From positions 75,511,403 through 75,575,402 of the forward strand of contig NC_134419.1 in NCBI RefSeq assembly GCF_030867145.1: a DNA stretch of 64,000 bases. Direction: 5' to 3'. The translations under genes were made by a program, and so were the position numbers. Numbering within the stretch: position 1 is the first letter of the stretch; each line of letters opens with the position of its first letter. The notes below the pieces were generated by a model, which worked only from the letters and a program-made list of their open reading frames with translations, made no database searches and was not told the origin of the DNA. Source of the stretch: Opisthocomus hoazin (taxonomy: Eukaryota > Chordata > Aves > Opisthocomiformes > Opisthocomidae). Shown here piece after piece: positions 37,101 through 64,000 of the stretch.

Positions 37101-38662
37101 CTACAAACATCAAAGGGCTAAAGAGTATGTTTATTGCCCCCCAGAAAGATGTGTATTAGAACTAGTTTTGTCCTTCCAGAGTAGAAAGGGCCCCTTCTGC
37201 TTCTGCAAGAACCTGCAGGGGCCTCTTCGCAAGCAGGTAATCCTGTTTGCAAATGCAAAACAGTTCCTCACCTGAAATGCAGAAACCAGCAGAACCACTA
37301 GCTATTTTTCAGCTATTTGTGTTTACATGAACTTTGCTGAGTTATGAAATTTCTGTGCTGTGTACAATGTTGTGGTAGAAATCACTGCCACTCTTACTTA
37401 TTTTTGTCTCTTAATTTCTCTTCTTGCTAAAAACACACTTTGGGTTTTTTACCCTTTGGAGTTCTCTTATACTCTTACCTTCTGGTTTTATGTTAGAACT
37501 TAAAACATATTGCACAGAAATAGTGTTTCTATTCACAATAGCTAAGCTATTAATTTTTGTATCTTTCCAGGTGTGTTAAGGATCCTACCTACTCTGCTCG
37601 CTATTCACCATACAGCAATGCTACTCGGTTTTCATTTAATGCTTTTTCATTTGTTAATCGACACCCGTCAGTCTACCTGCAGTGTGAGCTGGTGGTGTGC
37701 AGGTCCAGTGACTACTCATCCCGCTGCTATCAAGGCTGCGTTAGTAGGTTCAGGAGGAACGCAGGTTCTTCCCAGGGGAAAGTGAATGTTGTTGTTGGAC
37801 CTGTTCGGGAAGCCAACGCTGAGAACACGAACACTAGTAAGTTTAAGTAACTTGAATAACGTAAGACTCTGCGTATTACTGTATGTTTTCTTGTCAGTTC
37901 AGACACGAAATCCAGCCTTGAAATATGCTTCTGCTGGTTTATTCACAATTCTGCTATAATTCTTATGGGGATTTTTTTAAATTAATCTTTATAAAACTGT
38001 TCTATAACATTTACAAGCTGTTTGCTTTCTGTCACTGTTTAGATCCATCACTTGTTCTGCACATGTCAAATGGTAATTGATCCAGTTCTGTGGGAAGAGG
38101 GATGAGATGTAACTCATCTCTCTGCAGGATTTATATTAATTTTTCAAAGTCATCTGTGCCTGCTTGGCATGTCTTGTCTTTATTAGCAACCAATCTATGG
38201 GTCCCCTTGGAAATGTTTTTTCCCAGTGTCCTGCAGCTGCTGTTCCCGCTATCAGAAAACAGCATCTTATGGTCTTAGAGTGTAATCATTGCAAATTCTT
38301 ATTTGCTCTTCATTTTCTTGCCATGAAATTACAGAAACATCAGTGAAAAAATATGCAATAAAGAGATTTGGTTTCTGATCAGATCCAGATTGCAAAATTT
38401 TAATTCAAGTTCTCTTTGCCTAGTTACCTTTGAGATTAACTAGCTGGGCAAAACAAACTTAAGCCTCTCTCCTTCTCTTTTGTGCACAGAGCTGGCCTCT
38501 GACATCCAGGTGAAAGGGGAGTCTCAGAGCTCAGCACCTGCTGCCAGCTCCCACGTTCCTCTGGCTGTGACCGTCCTGGTGCTGGTAGCTGCTGTTCTCA
38601 ATGTGGGAGGATTTCTTTTGAAGCGTAAACTGCAGGAACCCATCCCGTACCAGATAATGTGA
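28108..38662 (+). CDS. DMBT1: DMBT1-like gene 2 (one SRCR, CUB, ZP, transmembrane)
   Basis: Complete gene. Exons: 28108-28174, 30566-30604, 31350-31397, 31642-31953, 32219-32266, 32785-32938, 33148-33356, 34844-35016, 35410-35798, 37571-37836 and 38490-38662 (stop TGA). They sum to 1878 nt (625 residues) with all phases matching. Approximate layout: signal peptide 1-19, Thr/Ser linkers 23-51, SRCR 52-155, linker 156-171, CUB 172-292, ZP 293-568, membrane helix and short tail 569-625. The start is the ATG in CAAGATGG behind a TATA box. The furin-type site is RFRR in the third ZP exon. Family knowledge predicts a mucosal epithelial membrane protein releasable by cleavage. It has far fewer SRCR domains than typical mammalian DMBT1, and its SRCR has an odd ninth cysteine. 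Confidence 0.88.
29187..29657 (+). mobile_element. CR1 LINE fragment, + strand, in gene 2 intron 1
   Basis: Begins TGGACCTGTTGGAGCGGGTC and ends with the CR1 3' terminus around TGTTCTATGATGCTGTG. It is sense to the host gene. Confidence 0.88.
30566..30604 (+). other. Linker exon 1 of gene 2 (39 nt)
   Basis: Between ATTACAG and GTGTGT, phase 1-1, encoding [13 protein letters not shown]. Its flanking introns resemble those of the other two gene 2 linkers (shared GGTGTGTCTGC...TTTTGTCAT-like sequence), so it belongs to the same duplicated series. Confidence 0.7.
30947..31125 (-). mobile_element. CR1 LINE 3' end, minus strand, in gene 2
   Basis: ATCATAGAATCATAGAATCA, then GGATTGGAAGGGAC and CAACCCTCCTGC: a truncated CR1 antisense to the gene. 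Confidence 0.88.
31350..31397 (+). other. Linker exon 2 of gene 2 (48 nt)
   Basis: Between CCTAACAG and GTGAGT, phase 1-1, encoding [16 protein letters not shown]. It lies directly before the SRCR exon. Confidence 0.75.
31642..31953 (+). other. SRCR domain exon of gene 2 (nine cysteines)
   Basis: 312 nt, phase 1-1, one whole group B SRCR domain in a single exon. The eight expected cysteines are present ([38 protein letters not shown]). The residue usually Arg in the CEGRVE motif is a ninth Cys (CEGCVE). The usual Trp before GTVC is Gln (GGQGTVC), and QLGCG has become QLRCD. The fold should be intact, but the ligand-contact strand differs from the family norm. Confidence 0.93.
32219..32266 (+). 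other. Linker exon 3 of gene 2 (48 nt)
   Basis: Between TCTAACAG and GTGTGT, phase 1-1, encoding [15 protein letters not shown]. It is a paralogue of the linker at 31350. Confidence 0.78.
32785..33356 (+). other. CUB domain of gene 2 (two exons)
   Basis: Exons 32785-32938 and 33148-33356 encode [35 protein letters not shown] and SRGFHAEY. These are the same four cysteines and strand pattern as the CUB domains of genes 1 and 3, 121 residues. The intron phase pattern 1-2-1 is also shared. Confidence 0.93.
33688..34086 (-). mobile_element. Solo retroviral LTR, antisense, in gene 2 intron
   Basis: A 399-base element with TG...CA ends (TGTCGAGTTT to CCCCAACA on the + strand) and a perfect 5-bp target duplication GACTT (33683-33687, 34087-34091). 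On the minus strand a TATA-like TGTATATAACC (near 33788-33778) precedes AATAAA (33764-33759) by only about 15-20 bases. This sets the orientation and suggests a very short R region. It sits between the CUB and ZP exons. No internal viral genes are present. Confidence 0.85.
34844..37836 (+). other. ZP module of gene 2 (three exons)
   Basis: Exons 34844-35016, 35410-35798 and 37571-37836, of 173, 389 and 266 nt. Landmarks are [53 protein letters not shown], the basic cleavage site RFRR, and the hydrophobic patch VNVVVGPV after it. The module polymerises in other ZP proteins. The last donor is a good GTAAGT; if unspliced, translation would stop five codons later. Confidence 0.93.
38490..38662 (+). 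other. Transmembrane and tail exon of gene 2
   Basis: After GTGCACAG in phase 1. A Ser/Ala-rich lead is followed by the helix [20 protein letters not shown], the stop-transfer basic cluster LLKRK and a short tail ending PIPYQIM, then TGA. This anchors the protein with a tiny cytoplasmic tail. Confidence 0.92.
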
Positions 38663-38790
38663 GAGACAACCCAAGACTTGCAGGAGGAAGGATATTTTCA
38701 CCAGTCATTTTGTTTCATTATTTGGTTTTGCAGTCTGTGTAGAGGGTAACTCCTACTTGACTATTCCACCATCCAGTTCTTGTCTGAAGA

Positions 38791-39180
38791 ATCATAGAAT
38801 CATAGAATTATTTAGGTTAGAAAAGACCTTTAAGACCTTTAGGACCGTTAACCTAGCACTGCCAAATCCACTACTAAACTATGTCTCTAAGCACCACATC
38901 TACACGTCTTTTAAATACCTCCAGGGATGGTGACTCCACCAGTCCCCTGGGCATCCTGTTCCAATGCTTGGTAACCCTTTCAGTGAAGCAACTTTTCTTA
39001 ATAGGCAATCTAAACCCCTCCTGGTGCAACTTGAGGACATTTCCTCTTGTCCTATCACTTGTTACTTGGTAGAAGACACCAACACCCATCTCGCTACAAC
39101 CTCCTTTCAGGTAGTTCAGTTCAGAGTGTACTGTATCGAGGTAACACCCAGTGTTGCCACAAACTCAACTTATGAAGGAA
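38791..39180 (-). mobile_element. CR1 LINE fragment, minus strand, after gene 2
   Basis: Starts ATCATAGAATCATAGAATTA about 130 bases after the gene 2 stop and runs through the usual CR1 body (ACCTCCAGGGATGGTGACTC, TTTCCTCTTGTCCTATCACT). It probably forms part of the gene 2 3' untranslated region, because no poly(A) signal precedes it. The first AATAAA I see downstream is at 39928-39933. Confidence 0.85.
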
Positions 39181-42100
39181 CCTGGCTTTAAAATCCTCAA
39201 GTCCAAATACACTTAAGGTCTCAAGAAAGGTTGATTCTTCCATCCCAGCATCCAAATAAGCTATCACCTTCAATGCTGGACATTTCAGAGCATTTCAGAT
39301 GAGCTCCTGACTGACTGTCTGTCTGAGAAGTCCAATTTAGATCTTCTTGAGAAAGAAGAACTGACTTCTTTTGCCATTCCTGATATGAGGATAAAATACT
39401 TGTGTAGCACTGTGAGATACTCTGGAAAGTAGTCCATGAAAAATATTTCTCTGCAGTATAAATATCTCAATAACGAGCCGTAAGCAAACGTGCACAGGGG
39501 CTGTACATGAAGAATTGCTCCTCTACAGCATTTCTTATTTGGAGAGGTATGGTTCTTCACAATTACATGTTTCTCTGAGAAAAAGTAGACCATTTATAAG
39601 ATTTTGTATAGAGGACGCATATAATCAGATCTGTTATGTAGATGTGTAATTTAAAAAAAAAAACAGGAAAGAAAAAGGTTTTGAGCAACACGTCTTTCTG
39701 TGTACTTGCAAACATAACCATCTATGTGTCTGAACTCCCAGCTAACACATTATCAAGTCAGAGAACATTATTTCTGACAAAGTGATATTGCCAAGCAATG
39801 ATTTGCGCTCTTGTTCTTACGCGTTTCTAAACATGTAAAGGGGAGGAGAAAGCAAAAATGTACGTAAGTTGCCATAAGGAAGTGTGACCTGTCTCCTATA
39901 CCCACGCAAGAACAAGTTAAAAACAATAATAAAAGAAGAATCTGTTTGGAAGAAGCCATTTACTACAGGTGGAAAGGTCACTGGTGTTTGATTGAGAAAT
40001 GCTCCTCTTCAGACTTCTCTGTTTTCTAGCCAGCTGTGAAAGAGGGGAACAGTGTAATGCACTATGTGTCAGGTCAGCCAGAGACAAAGTAATGACGTGT
40101 GAGGAAGGTGAGCTGTACACTATGGCAACATTCTGACCTGACAAGGAGGATGCGGGCAGCTCTGACGAGAATCGTCATTACAGCCCATACCATTTCTTCC
40201 TTCAAGCTGCCTTTTCCTGGTGACCCCAGACAGGCCTCTCATCACCTCTTCACGTTGTGGAGAAGGGACCATAGAAGCAGGGCCTAGCATAGCCTACAAA
40301 GAGTGGAAGTGAATTTTGTTGTCCACACAGGAGGAAAAAGCATTGAGGAGGGTCCTCCTCTCCTCTCTTCCTACAGCCGCCTTTGAAGGTCAGGGCAATC
40401 CAGGAGGCTGAACTTGCCTTTCTTCTAGTCCTGTTGTGTGGACCAGAGATTGTCCATGCTTGGAGGAATCCAGTCACCTGCTCAGCACAGTAAAGACTTT
40501 CTTGGACCTGGGCTTTCCCACCTCTCTAGAAGTGGACCTTCCCCTCTGCTCTTCTCAGACCTGCGGTTTTCTCTTCTGCCCCTGCTCCTGCAGTGACCTT
40601 GCTGCTGTGGTGTTGCTACCCCACCATTATTCAGGGCATGGCTTTAAGGAACTTTTTCTACATCTCCTAGTCTCTGAACATTGTCATGATCAGACAGGCA
40701 GAAAGATCCTAGCCTTAGGATGTTGGTGCCTCCAATCTGCAACACGGCTGTACTGTTCAGAGCTGAGTCTTCATACTATATCTGTGCCAGGGGTCCCAGG
40801 TATACCAAGGTTGTACCAAAATGCAAGGTAGAAGTACCAAGTACAGTGGTTTCCATATTAAATGTTGCTGTAGAAAACGCTGCTAAAATGTTCAAGTAGT
40901 TGGAGTCTCAGAATCATCCTCTTTATTCCCTCCTGCCTTCCTTGATCCACAAGTATTATAGAAATGCAGGATTTGAGAAAACTGGATCGGGTGATGAGGA
41001 AAGGGTCATACTCTAAAGTACAAGTGCCTGGTGAATGGTCTCTCTGCCAAGAACCTTCCTTCCCACCTCCTGCCCCACCACATTCAAGAAAGCTTCTACC
41101 AGTAGATAAAGTGGATTTGACTCTCAGCAGCAGACATTTCTGATCTACTTGCATCCTCACCATTGAACAAATGCAAATTGGTATGTAATGACATGATTCA
41201 CATGACGCACACAACAAACCCCAGGAGACCACCCAGGAACCCAAGAAATTAAACTCAGCTGCCTCATTGTGTCATAACGCATGGATTCAGACTATCGTTT
41301 TTCTGTGCAGAAGTCTGTGGATACCCTCGTTCCAGTGTAGATACTTTCTTACAGTCATGGGTGAAAGCTGATCAATCTTCTGTGTCCTTTCAATGGTTTT
41401 CATCTAGACCTCACAAAAGCAATTATGTCTGCAGAAGTCTCCTACCCATAGTCAGTAGAAAAGAAAATATTTTCAAAGACCAGTGGAGGTTCTTTCACTG
41501 AGTTAATGTGCTGAGAAACATTTCAAGCTGCCAGAAGAAGCCCTAGACAACAAAAATATGTTAGAGCAGTAGCCTTACCTAGTCAATGGGAGAATGAAAA
41601 TATGTGCTGTATGGTATTTGCGTTAATTAATTCAAATTAATCTGAACATAGCACTTATCATTCCTACTGTGAAGATTGTCCAATATTCAAAATCTCTAGA
41701 AATATCTATCTTTGAAGTTTTCAGTAAAGAACTATTAGTGAAGAATGTAGGGAATAATTAATTACTCAGTGTTGTTCATTTACCTGGACAGTTCGAAATG
41801 TCAGAGGTTGTTTTTCATTTGAACCATCTGGGAATCACTTTTGTCTTCCCCTTCCTCTCCACCCTTTTCAGATATTGCAAAAGTTTGGGGAAGAATTGCT
41901 ATCCATCACTTAGTGTCGCTTCACTGATTGCAGTGTTTGATGGGTCAGTCAAATATACTGATTTTTTCTGCTTCTTGCCAAGGTGTCAAAACCAGCAGGG
42001 TATGAATAGTGAATACCAGGTGTTGTGTACATTTCCTCATTCATTTGCGAATGTGGCTGTTTGCATAAAGAAGAAGCATATTTACCTTACTCAATGTTCA

Positions 42101-43840
42101 CTTTCAAGGCTTCCAAAGTTATCTTTGCCCTCTTGCATTTTGGACTTCCTTCTTCCATGCCAATAATGCTGGCACTTGTGGAAAGACCTTCCAAGTCATT
42201 TTTCCCTTGGGCTTCTGGACTTTTAATCTCCATCCTTGATGACTGCCCCTGGAGGCAATAAATTTCTATATGGCAACAACTGTGCCACAAATTTTAGCTC
42301 CTGATAATGCTGTCCAAGCCCTGATGGCTGTAGAGGTAGGAATCAGATGAAGAACAATATTCTGGTTCTTCAGTATTAGGATGGTCTTCAGCCTTTTCTC
42401 ATTAAATGGTTAAAGCACAGAAACACGGGAAAGTCACCACTCTGGCAAGACAGTGATGAATGAGAACTAAACATTATCTCATGTTGTGGAAAAGCTTTGG
42501 ATTTGTTCTTCAAAGAATGTCACAGCTAGAATTGTCACTGTGCAAAATCAAACAAGAAAGATTCTCAATAGAAATTTAAACCTTTTTTTCCCCATTTGAT
42601 GGTTCAGAAGATCAACAGAAATTTTAGAATAAAGTTGTCACCTATGTAATTTACTTAAATATGTATAAAATACACTGATTTTTCTGCATATTTCTCACAA
42701 AAAGTCATCAAATGATTCTCTTGTTGTTTTCTTGCAATCTGACAGTCTCTCAGCGAACAGAGTTTTGACTTGAACTTCAAAGTGCCAAACAGGAATGAGT
42801 TCATATTTGGGCTGGAGGTGTTGACTTCAACTGCAAGGTTCTTCAAGTATCTTACAGTGATTTGTGTACACGGCTTGGGTCAGTCTCTCTCCTTAATTAT
42901 CTGGAGAGTATTACCCATGTGTTGAGGGAAAGTTGTTACTTACACATTATGGTATGACCTCCTCTCCACGTGTGACTGGGGCTTTCAAGCAAGGAAACTA
43001 GCAAACAGTATTTCATGCCTCTCTCAAGTCAGCGCCTCTTGCTGCCACTCCAACATTCTTTGCCAAGGTCCCAGACTGGTATTTCAGGAGCACTGATTTA
43101 CTCCTCTGCTTTCCTTGTATCTCCATGCCATTGCCTCTCCAGTGGCTCCTCCATCCACCATGAGGCTGCAGTCACCTCCTACCTTAACTTTCTTGTTGCT
43201 GGCTCTGCTGCTGAGGGCAGAGCAATAGATGCTGTGGTGGGGCTAGCAATTTTGATAGGATGCAACTGTCTCGATGAAGTGTCTCTTGGTTATCTTCATG
43301 TTGCATTCAGCAGCAGCCACTGTTCTCTTCGGTTATGTTCAGAGACTCCCCTGACCACACTTCAACAGGACCACCAGGTCTTATTTTATTTGAGTATGCC
43401 AAAGCTGTCAGAAATTCATCGCTCCCCAGGGAGACTTGCCTCACTAGCTGGAACCGAGTTTTAAAGTCCTTTTATTAATTTACTGGAGGAAACTCATTTA
43501 CACTTCAAGATTCCACTACCTTCCCCAGACCTGCCAAGGAACCTCCCCATGAAAGAATAATACTGAGATTCATTGACCAGAATCGAAAGGTGTCTTTGGA
43601 TAGAAGCTTACTTTCTTTATACAATGAGATGATTGTGAAACCTACAGTATCATGAATATTCCCTTCTAGGCAGTGGAAAATCTTACTCTTGAGATATCAT
43701 CTTTCTGCAAAACCCAGGAAGTTACAAAATCTTAAATAACAAATCAAACATTTTTTTTTTTTCAGATCATAGGACTGTTGTTGTTTTATTGTTCTCCTGT
43801 AGCAAGAGAAACCTACAGTGCCACTCCCCCTCAGAAATAG
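39181..43840. other. Intergenic sequence between genes 2 and 3
   Basis: No exon series, RNA gene or clear transposon recognised. AATAAA at 39928-39933 is a possible distal poly(A) signal for gene 2. Open frames here (such as the one at 43015-43464) have no family resemblance. Confidence 0.55.
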
Positions 43841-43844
43841 AGAA

Positions 43845-43850
43845 TATATA
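43845..43850 (+). promoter_or_regulatory. TATA-like element of gene 3
   Basis: TATATA in GAGAATATATATTCTGATGG, 36 bases before the ATG. It aligns with GAGTATAAATTCTGATG before gene 2. Shared sequence and spacing support both as the core promoter, with a very short 5' untranslated region. Confidence 0.6.
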
Positions 43851-43886
43851 TTCTGATGGTCCTTCGTATCAACAGCACTTGGTGAG

Positions 43887-60383
<16,497 letters not shown>

Positions 60384-60875
60384 ATGACTACAGGGCAAAA
60401 GTCACATATTATGAGCCCCCAAAATATTTCACTGACCAGTCATGTATGTGTTGTTTGTAAGAAGCTGTGATATCTCTATCTACCATGAATCCTAGCATGT
60501 TTCAATGCTTTAGAATACCTTTGTAATCCTAAGACTTCTTAAATTATTAAGAAATAATCTCAACATTCATGTCACGCATTGTTTGTTCCAATCATTTTAT
60601 CAATTTTCTCCTCTTTAATTCTCTTCTTGAATCCTTCTAAAACCTTTTATCTAATGCCTGGAAATTTAGGGAGCTGGAGAGAAAATACAAATGAGGTATA
60701 CATAAATATTTCAAGGTTTCTTAAAAGGGAAGAAGATTTAATTTGGGGAGAAGTAGTAGATCATGTCTGGAAAGGAAATACAAATATTGATCTTACCATG
60801 GCATCTGGAATTGTGGCTATACAATATTCTAATAACTTAAAGCATTGTTTTTAATGCTAAATTTCTCATAGAAAC

Positions 60876-60881
60876 AATAAA
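60876..60881 (+). terminator. Polyadenylation signal, gene 3
   Basis: ACAATAAAGG, about 490 bases after the gene 3 stop, followed by GT-containing sequence. It is a standard AATAAA and the first such signal in the 3' untranslated region. Confidence 0.65.
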
Positions 60882-60899
60882 GGATCTGTGCCTATTTAT

Positions 60900-62685
60900 A
60901 AAATGCAGAGATTTCCAAGCTAAAGTAATCTGTTATATGATCAGCGTAATTTAAAATCAAAAGAATGTTTACAAAGCAGTAATTCTATTTTGTCTTTCAA
61001 ATTAATGTCTCTGTGATTAAAATAGAAATGAATGCTTTACTGTGTTGAAGTGTGTGGCCTGCTGGATTAAAAATTTGCCAAGTAATGGATCGAGCCCCTG
61101 CTTCTGAAATACTACATAGGCAATTTCTAAATATCTTAATGTGGGTTGCAGAAGGAAAGAGCTAATACTTTTTCTTTCTGCACAAGCAAATGTACAGAAA
61201 ATACCCACCCCTAGGAAGCCGTATTGCCAACTCTTGATTCAGAAATGCCTTTTCTTTTGGTTTCTGTTGCTTCTTTCTGGGTCTCACATAAAAAAACCAA
61301 AATGACCCACGTTGTTCAGGGGAATCCTAAGGAGCCGTCTATCCGCATTTCCCCCACTGCTGTGTTCCCTCCAAAGCAAGTGGCTGAGTCCCTGAGCATC
61401 CTCTCCCATCCAAGCAGGCCCCACATTCACTGCGGTTCCCACTGCATCACCAAAGGTGAGGACCTCAGGAAAGGTGACAGGATCTTCCCCTACATTTCAG
61501 TGAGGAATGACTGTCTTCTACAGCCAGTGTGTTTCTCCATGTTACTGGAGAGAAAGCTTTCCCTCCAATATTTGACTTTCTTCCCATCGATTGTATTTTG
61601 AGATGCTTCTACGTACTGCTGTGAAGAGGTGTGGGGCACCTCTGTTTTGTGTGTTTGGCACAACTCTGTGTGCGCAGCTGCAGCAAGGCATTTTAATGGA
61701 GTTAAAAGTAAAGGGTGGGTAAAAAAATAATATAAAATCTAGCAGCAAAGGTAAAACAAATCTCGAGACTTCACGGGGAAGATCTTGAAAACCTCCTTGG
61801 TTCCTCATTGATGACAGACATATTTGCAAAACTGAGAACAATTGAGCACAGAAATCATCGTGCCCTGAGAGTTCTAGAAAAAGTTCCCCAACCATTTTAG
61901 TGTAACTACTGTTGTTCTTTTCTCTGCTGCCGTTTCTGTTATCTCCTCATGACACCCACCTCCTGCTCCTGAGACACCTGCTGTAGCCCTGGCCTTCCTC
62001 TTGCTCCACGTTGTGGCACTTTTCCCCTCGAATACCGCAGCCTGTTTCTCACAGAACTGCTAGGTTCCTGCTGCTGTCTCCATCCTCCGAGCCAGCCACA
62101 CCTGTGCCTCCTCCTCCTCAGCCGTGGGCATTGCTGCTCACCCAGAGCATCAAAAGCACATCAGCTGGAGCTTCATCTGCACCCTCAGCACCACCACCTC
62201 AGTCCATCGTCTTCCCAACAGACATTTCCCCAATTTGTCTAGACGATCTCTTCTCATGCCTAAAGAGACTCACTATTGAAATAAGCATCACCTTTGAAAA
62301 GGCATTTCACAATGTCCATCCTTAGTTTTCACTGTTGTTGGTCAAGCCCATTAATTCTTGCTCTGTCCCTCCCGGCCATGGGGAATAATTTTCTCCCCTT
62401 TCTCTTTAGGTGCATTTTACCTAGATGAAGACTGATTGATTGGTTAAGTTTTCACTTCTCTAGATTAAATAAATCCAAATTCAAAAGATATTGAGTTGTT
62501 AGAGGTGTTTTGTTTGCAATATTTAACACTGAACCACACAATCTGATCTAAAGTCTTGTCAGCTCAATTGGAAGCCTCTCTAACCTGACAACACTGTAAA
62601 TCTCATCCAAGAGATCAAATCTTAGCCAGGAGACTTTTCAGGTCTCAATGAAACATCATTTAAATGTTGAAAGACATTTGCTGGA
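60900..62685. other. Downstream flank of gene 3, nothing recognised
   Basis: No exon series or repeat identified. The Pro/Ser-rich open frame near 62011-62325 has no recognisable domain. Confidence 0.5.
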
Positions 62686-62930
62686 ATCACAGAATGGTTT
62701 GGGTTGGAAGGGACCTTCTAGATCACCTCGCTCCATCCCCCCTGCCATGGGCAGGGACTCCTTCCACCAGACGAGGTTGCTCAGAGCCCCGTTCAACCTG
62801 GCCTTGAACGCTGCCAGGGAGGGGGCAGCCACAGCTTCTCTGAGCAACCTGTGCCAGGGCCTCACCACCCTCAGAGTGAAGAATTTCTTGCTTATATCTA
62901 ATCTAGAGCTACCTTTTTTTAGTCTCCTTT
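62686..62930 (-). mobile_element. CR1 LINE 3' end, minus strand
   Basis: ATCACAGAATGGTTTGGGTT, CCCTGCCATGGGCAGGGACT, GGCAGCCACAGCTTCTCTGA and GAATTTCTTGCTTATATCTA: a canonical truncated avian CR1. Confidence 0.93.
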
Positions 62931-64000
62931 CCAGAAGGAAGAAGTTTATTAAATTTTTAATACTTTTGGTTGCTGATCACAATAAAATTTTTTAAATTAT
63001 TTTTTTCACCATGGTTCTATGCTTTGTGGTTGTGAGCGGTTTGGCTTCTTAGGCCCTATGCAGCCTTTCAGAGTGTGTTGTGTGCACTCACACAGCAGGC
63101 TGAAATATGCTAGAAATGCAAACAGCCGAACCCCATATAAACATTTACCATTGGTGCATGGAAACATGAAAAGCAATGTCTGGGAAATTTGCCTTTCATG
63201 TCCTAGCTAAAAATACAGAGAATTAAAACCAAAATGTAAACTAAAATTTTTTATTTGGCTTTTTGGTTTGGTTTGTTTGTGCTTTCATTTTGTATGGGAT
63301 CAGTGTTATGCCAACCACATAGTGAAGCCTGGTGCCTGCAAACACAATATAATGTTGAGAACCAGGAGCACGTGTTGGGCATTGCCTTTGCTCTTTTTAA
63401 ATTAACTCTCTGTAGACTGAGGTTAGAGCTTGTGGTTGTCACCTCCTCCACCCTCAGAGAAGACATAGCAGCCATCAGCTAGCAGGTTTTTGCTTTGAAT
63501 AACTGCCTGATTTTGGTATTAGACTATTTAATTTCTTCCTAGTGTGTCTGTCACTAGTCAACCATGTAGTATATACTTGTTCACTCAACAGTATCTACTC
63601 CACCAGCAATCTCAGCACCAACTAAACATGTCGTTTGGACGTTATGCTAAGATCCTTTGGCAATCCTTGAAAACCTATGTAGGGAGAGTTTTGCTGGGAG
63701 AGGATGATAACTGAATGACATCACATATATCCAGACCATGTAGCTGCAAGTGTTTGTAACTCTGATGAAACTGCACATCCCTGAACTACTCCCCTGAAGC
63801 GGCACATAAGGTTTCTTCATGGAAAGAGAATGGATCCATAGCAATTTGGTTTCAAATACATACACCTTTTTCGGTAAAATATCATTGTATGGACTATATG
63901 GGTTCCTGCCAGTGTGCCTCTCCCAGTGTTGTCAGGCAACATACTTGGCCAGAATTCCAGTTAAAGCAAAGCTCAGAAACAAAGTTCTTGTTTGCTTGTT
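62931..64000. other. Right-hand flank, nothing recognised
   Basis: No supported gene. CAACAGTATCTACTCCACCA at about 63588 looks superficially like a linker exon start, but I see no matching donor or neighbouring exon. Confidence 0.5.

Noticed and set aside
62011-62325. Pro/Ser-rich open frame downstream of gene 3, considered as part of a fourth DMBT1-like gene
   Set aside because: No SRCR, CUB or ZP sequence, and no phase 1 splice pair around it.

Overview
This window comes from a bird nuclear genome. CR1 LINE fragments are scattered through it on both strands, recognisable by the ATCATAGAATCATAG / GGTTGGAAGGGACC motif at their 3' ends. Two solo avian-type endogenous retroviral LTRs carry perfect 5-bp target duplications. 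Coding sequence is split into many short exons with GT..AG introns. I cannot name the species.

The window holds a head-to-tail cluster of three DMBT1-like genes (SRCR / CUB / ZP mucosal glycoproteins, also called CRP-ductin, ebnerin, hensin or gp340), all on the + strand. Gene 1 (909-14909, 5' end outside the window) supplies the tail of a Thr-rich stalk, one CUB domain and one ZP module. It ends without a membrane anchor, and a decayed anchor exon lies downstream (15437-15600). Gene 2 (28108-38662) is complete and compact: signal peptide, two short linkers, one SRCR, one linker, CUB, ZP and transmembrane tail, 625 residues by my exon model. Gene 3 (43887-60383) is complete and expanded: signal peptide, SRCR1, a 106-residue Thr-rich mucin exon, short linkers, three GC-rich SRCR domains, CUB, ZP and transmembrane tail, 1176 residues by my model.

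Layout: 1-9083 is a tandem array of about 1.53-kb units inside gene 1, each carrying one 45-nt linker exon and one CR1 fragment. 9087-15008 is the 3' part of gene 1. 15.6-28.06 kb is intergenic, with a solo LTR at 18894-19424 and a long CR1 at 26.0-26.7 kb. 28.06-38.7 kb is gene 2, with an antisense solo LTR in an intron. 38.7-43.84 kb is intergenic. 43.84-60.9 kb is gene 3, with a second, very young tandem array at 49.8-54.1 kb. 60.9-64 kb is downstream flank with one CR1.

The common theme is modular growth. Every linker and SRCR exon is symmetric (phase 1-1), so any number can be gained, lost or skipped without breaking the frame, while the CUB-ZP-anchor end is fixed. Gene 1 has expanded linkers, gene 3 has expanded SRCR plus linkers, and gene 2 stayed small. 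Family knowledge suggests mucosal, pathogen- or ligand-binding, polymerising epithelial glycoproteins. The split into one anchor-less and two anchored paralogues is read from the sequence.
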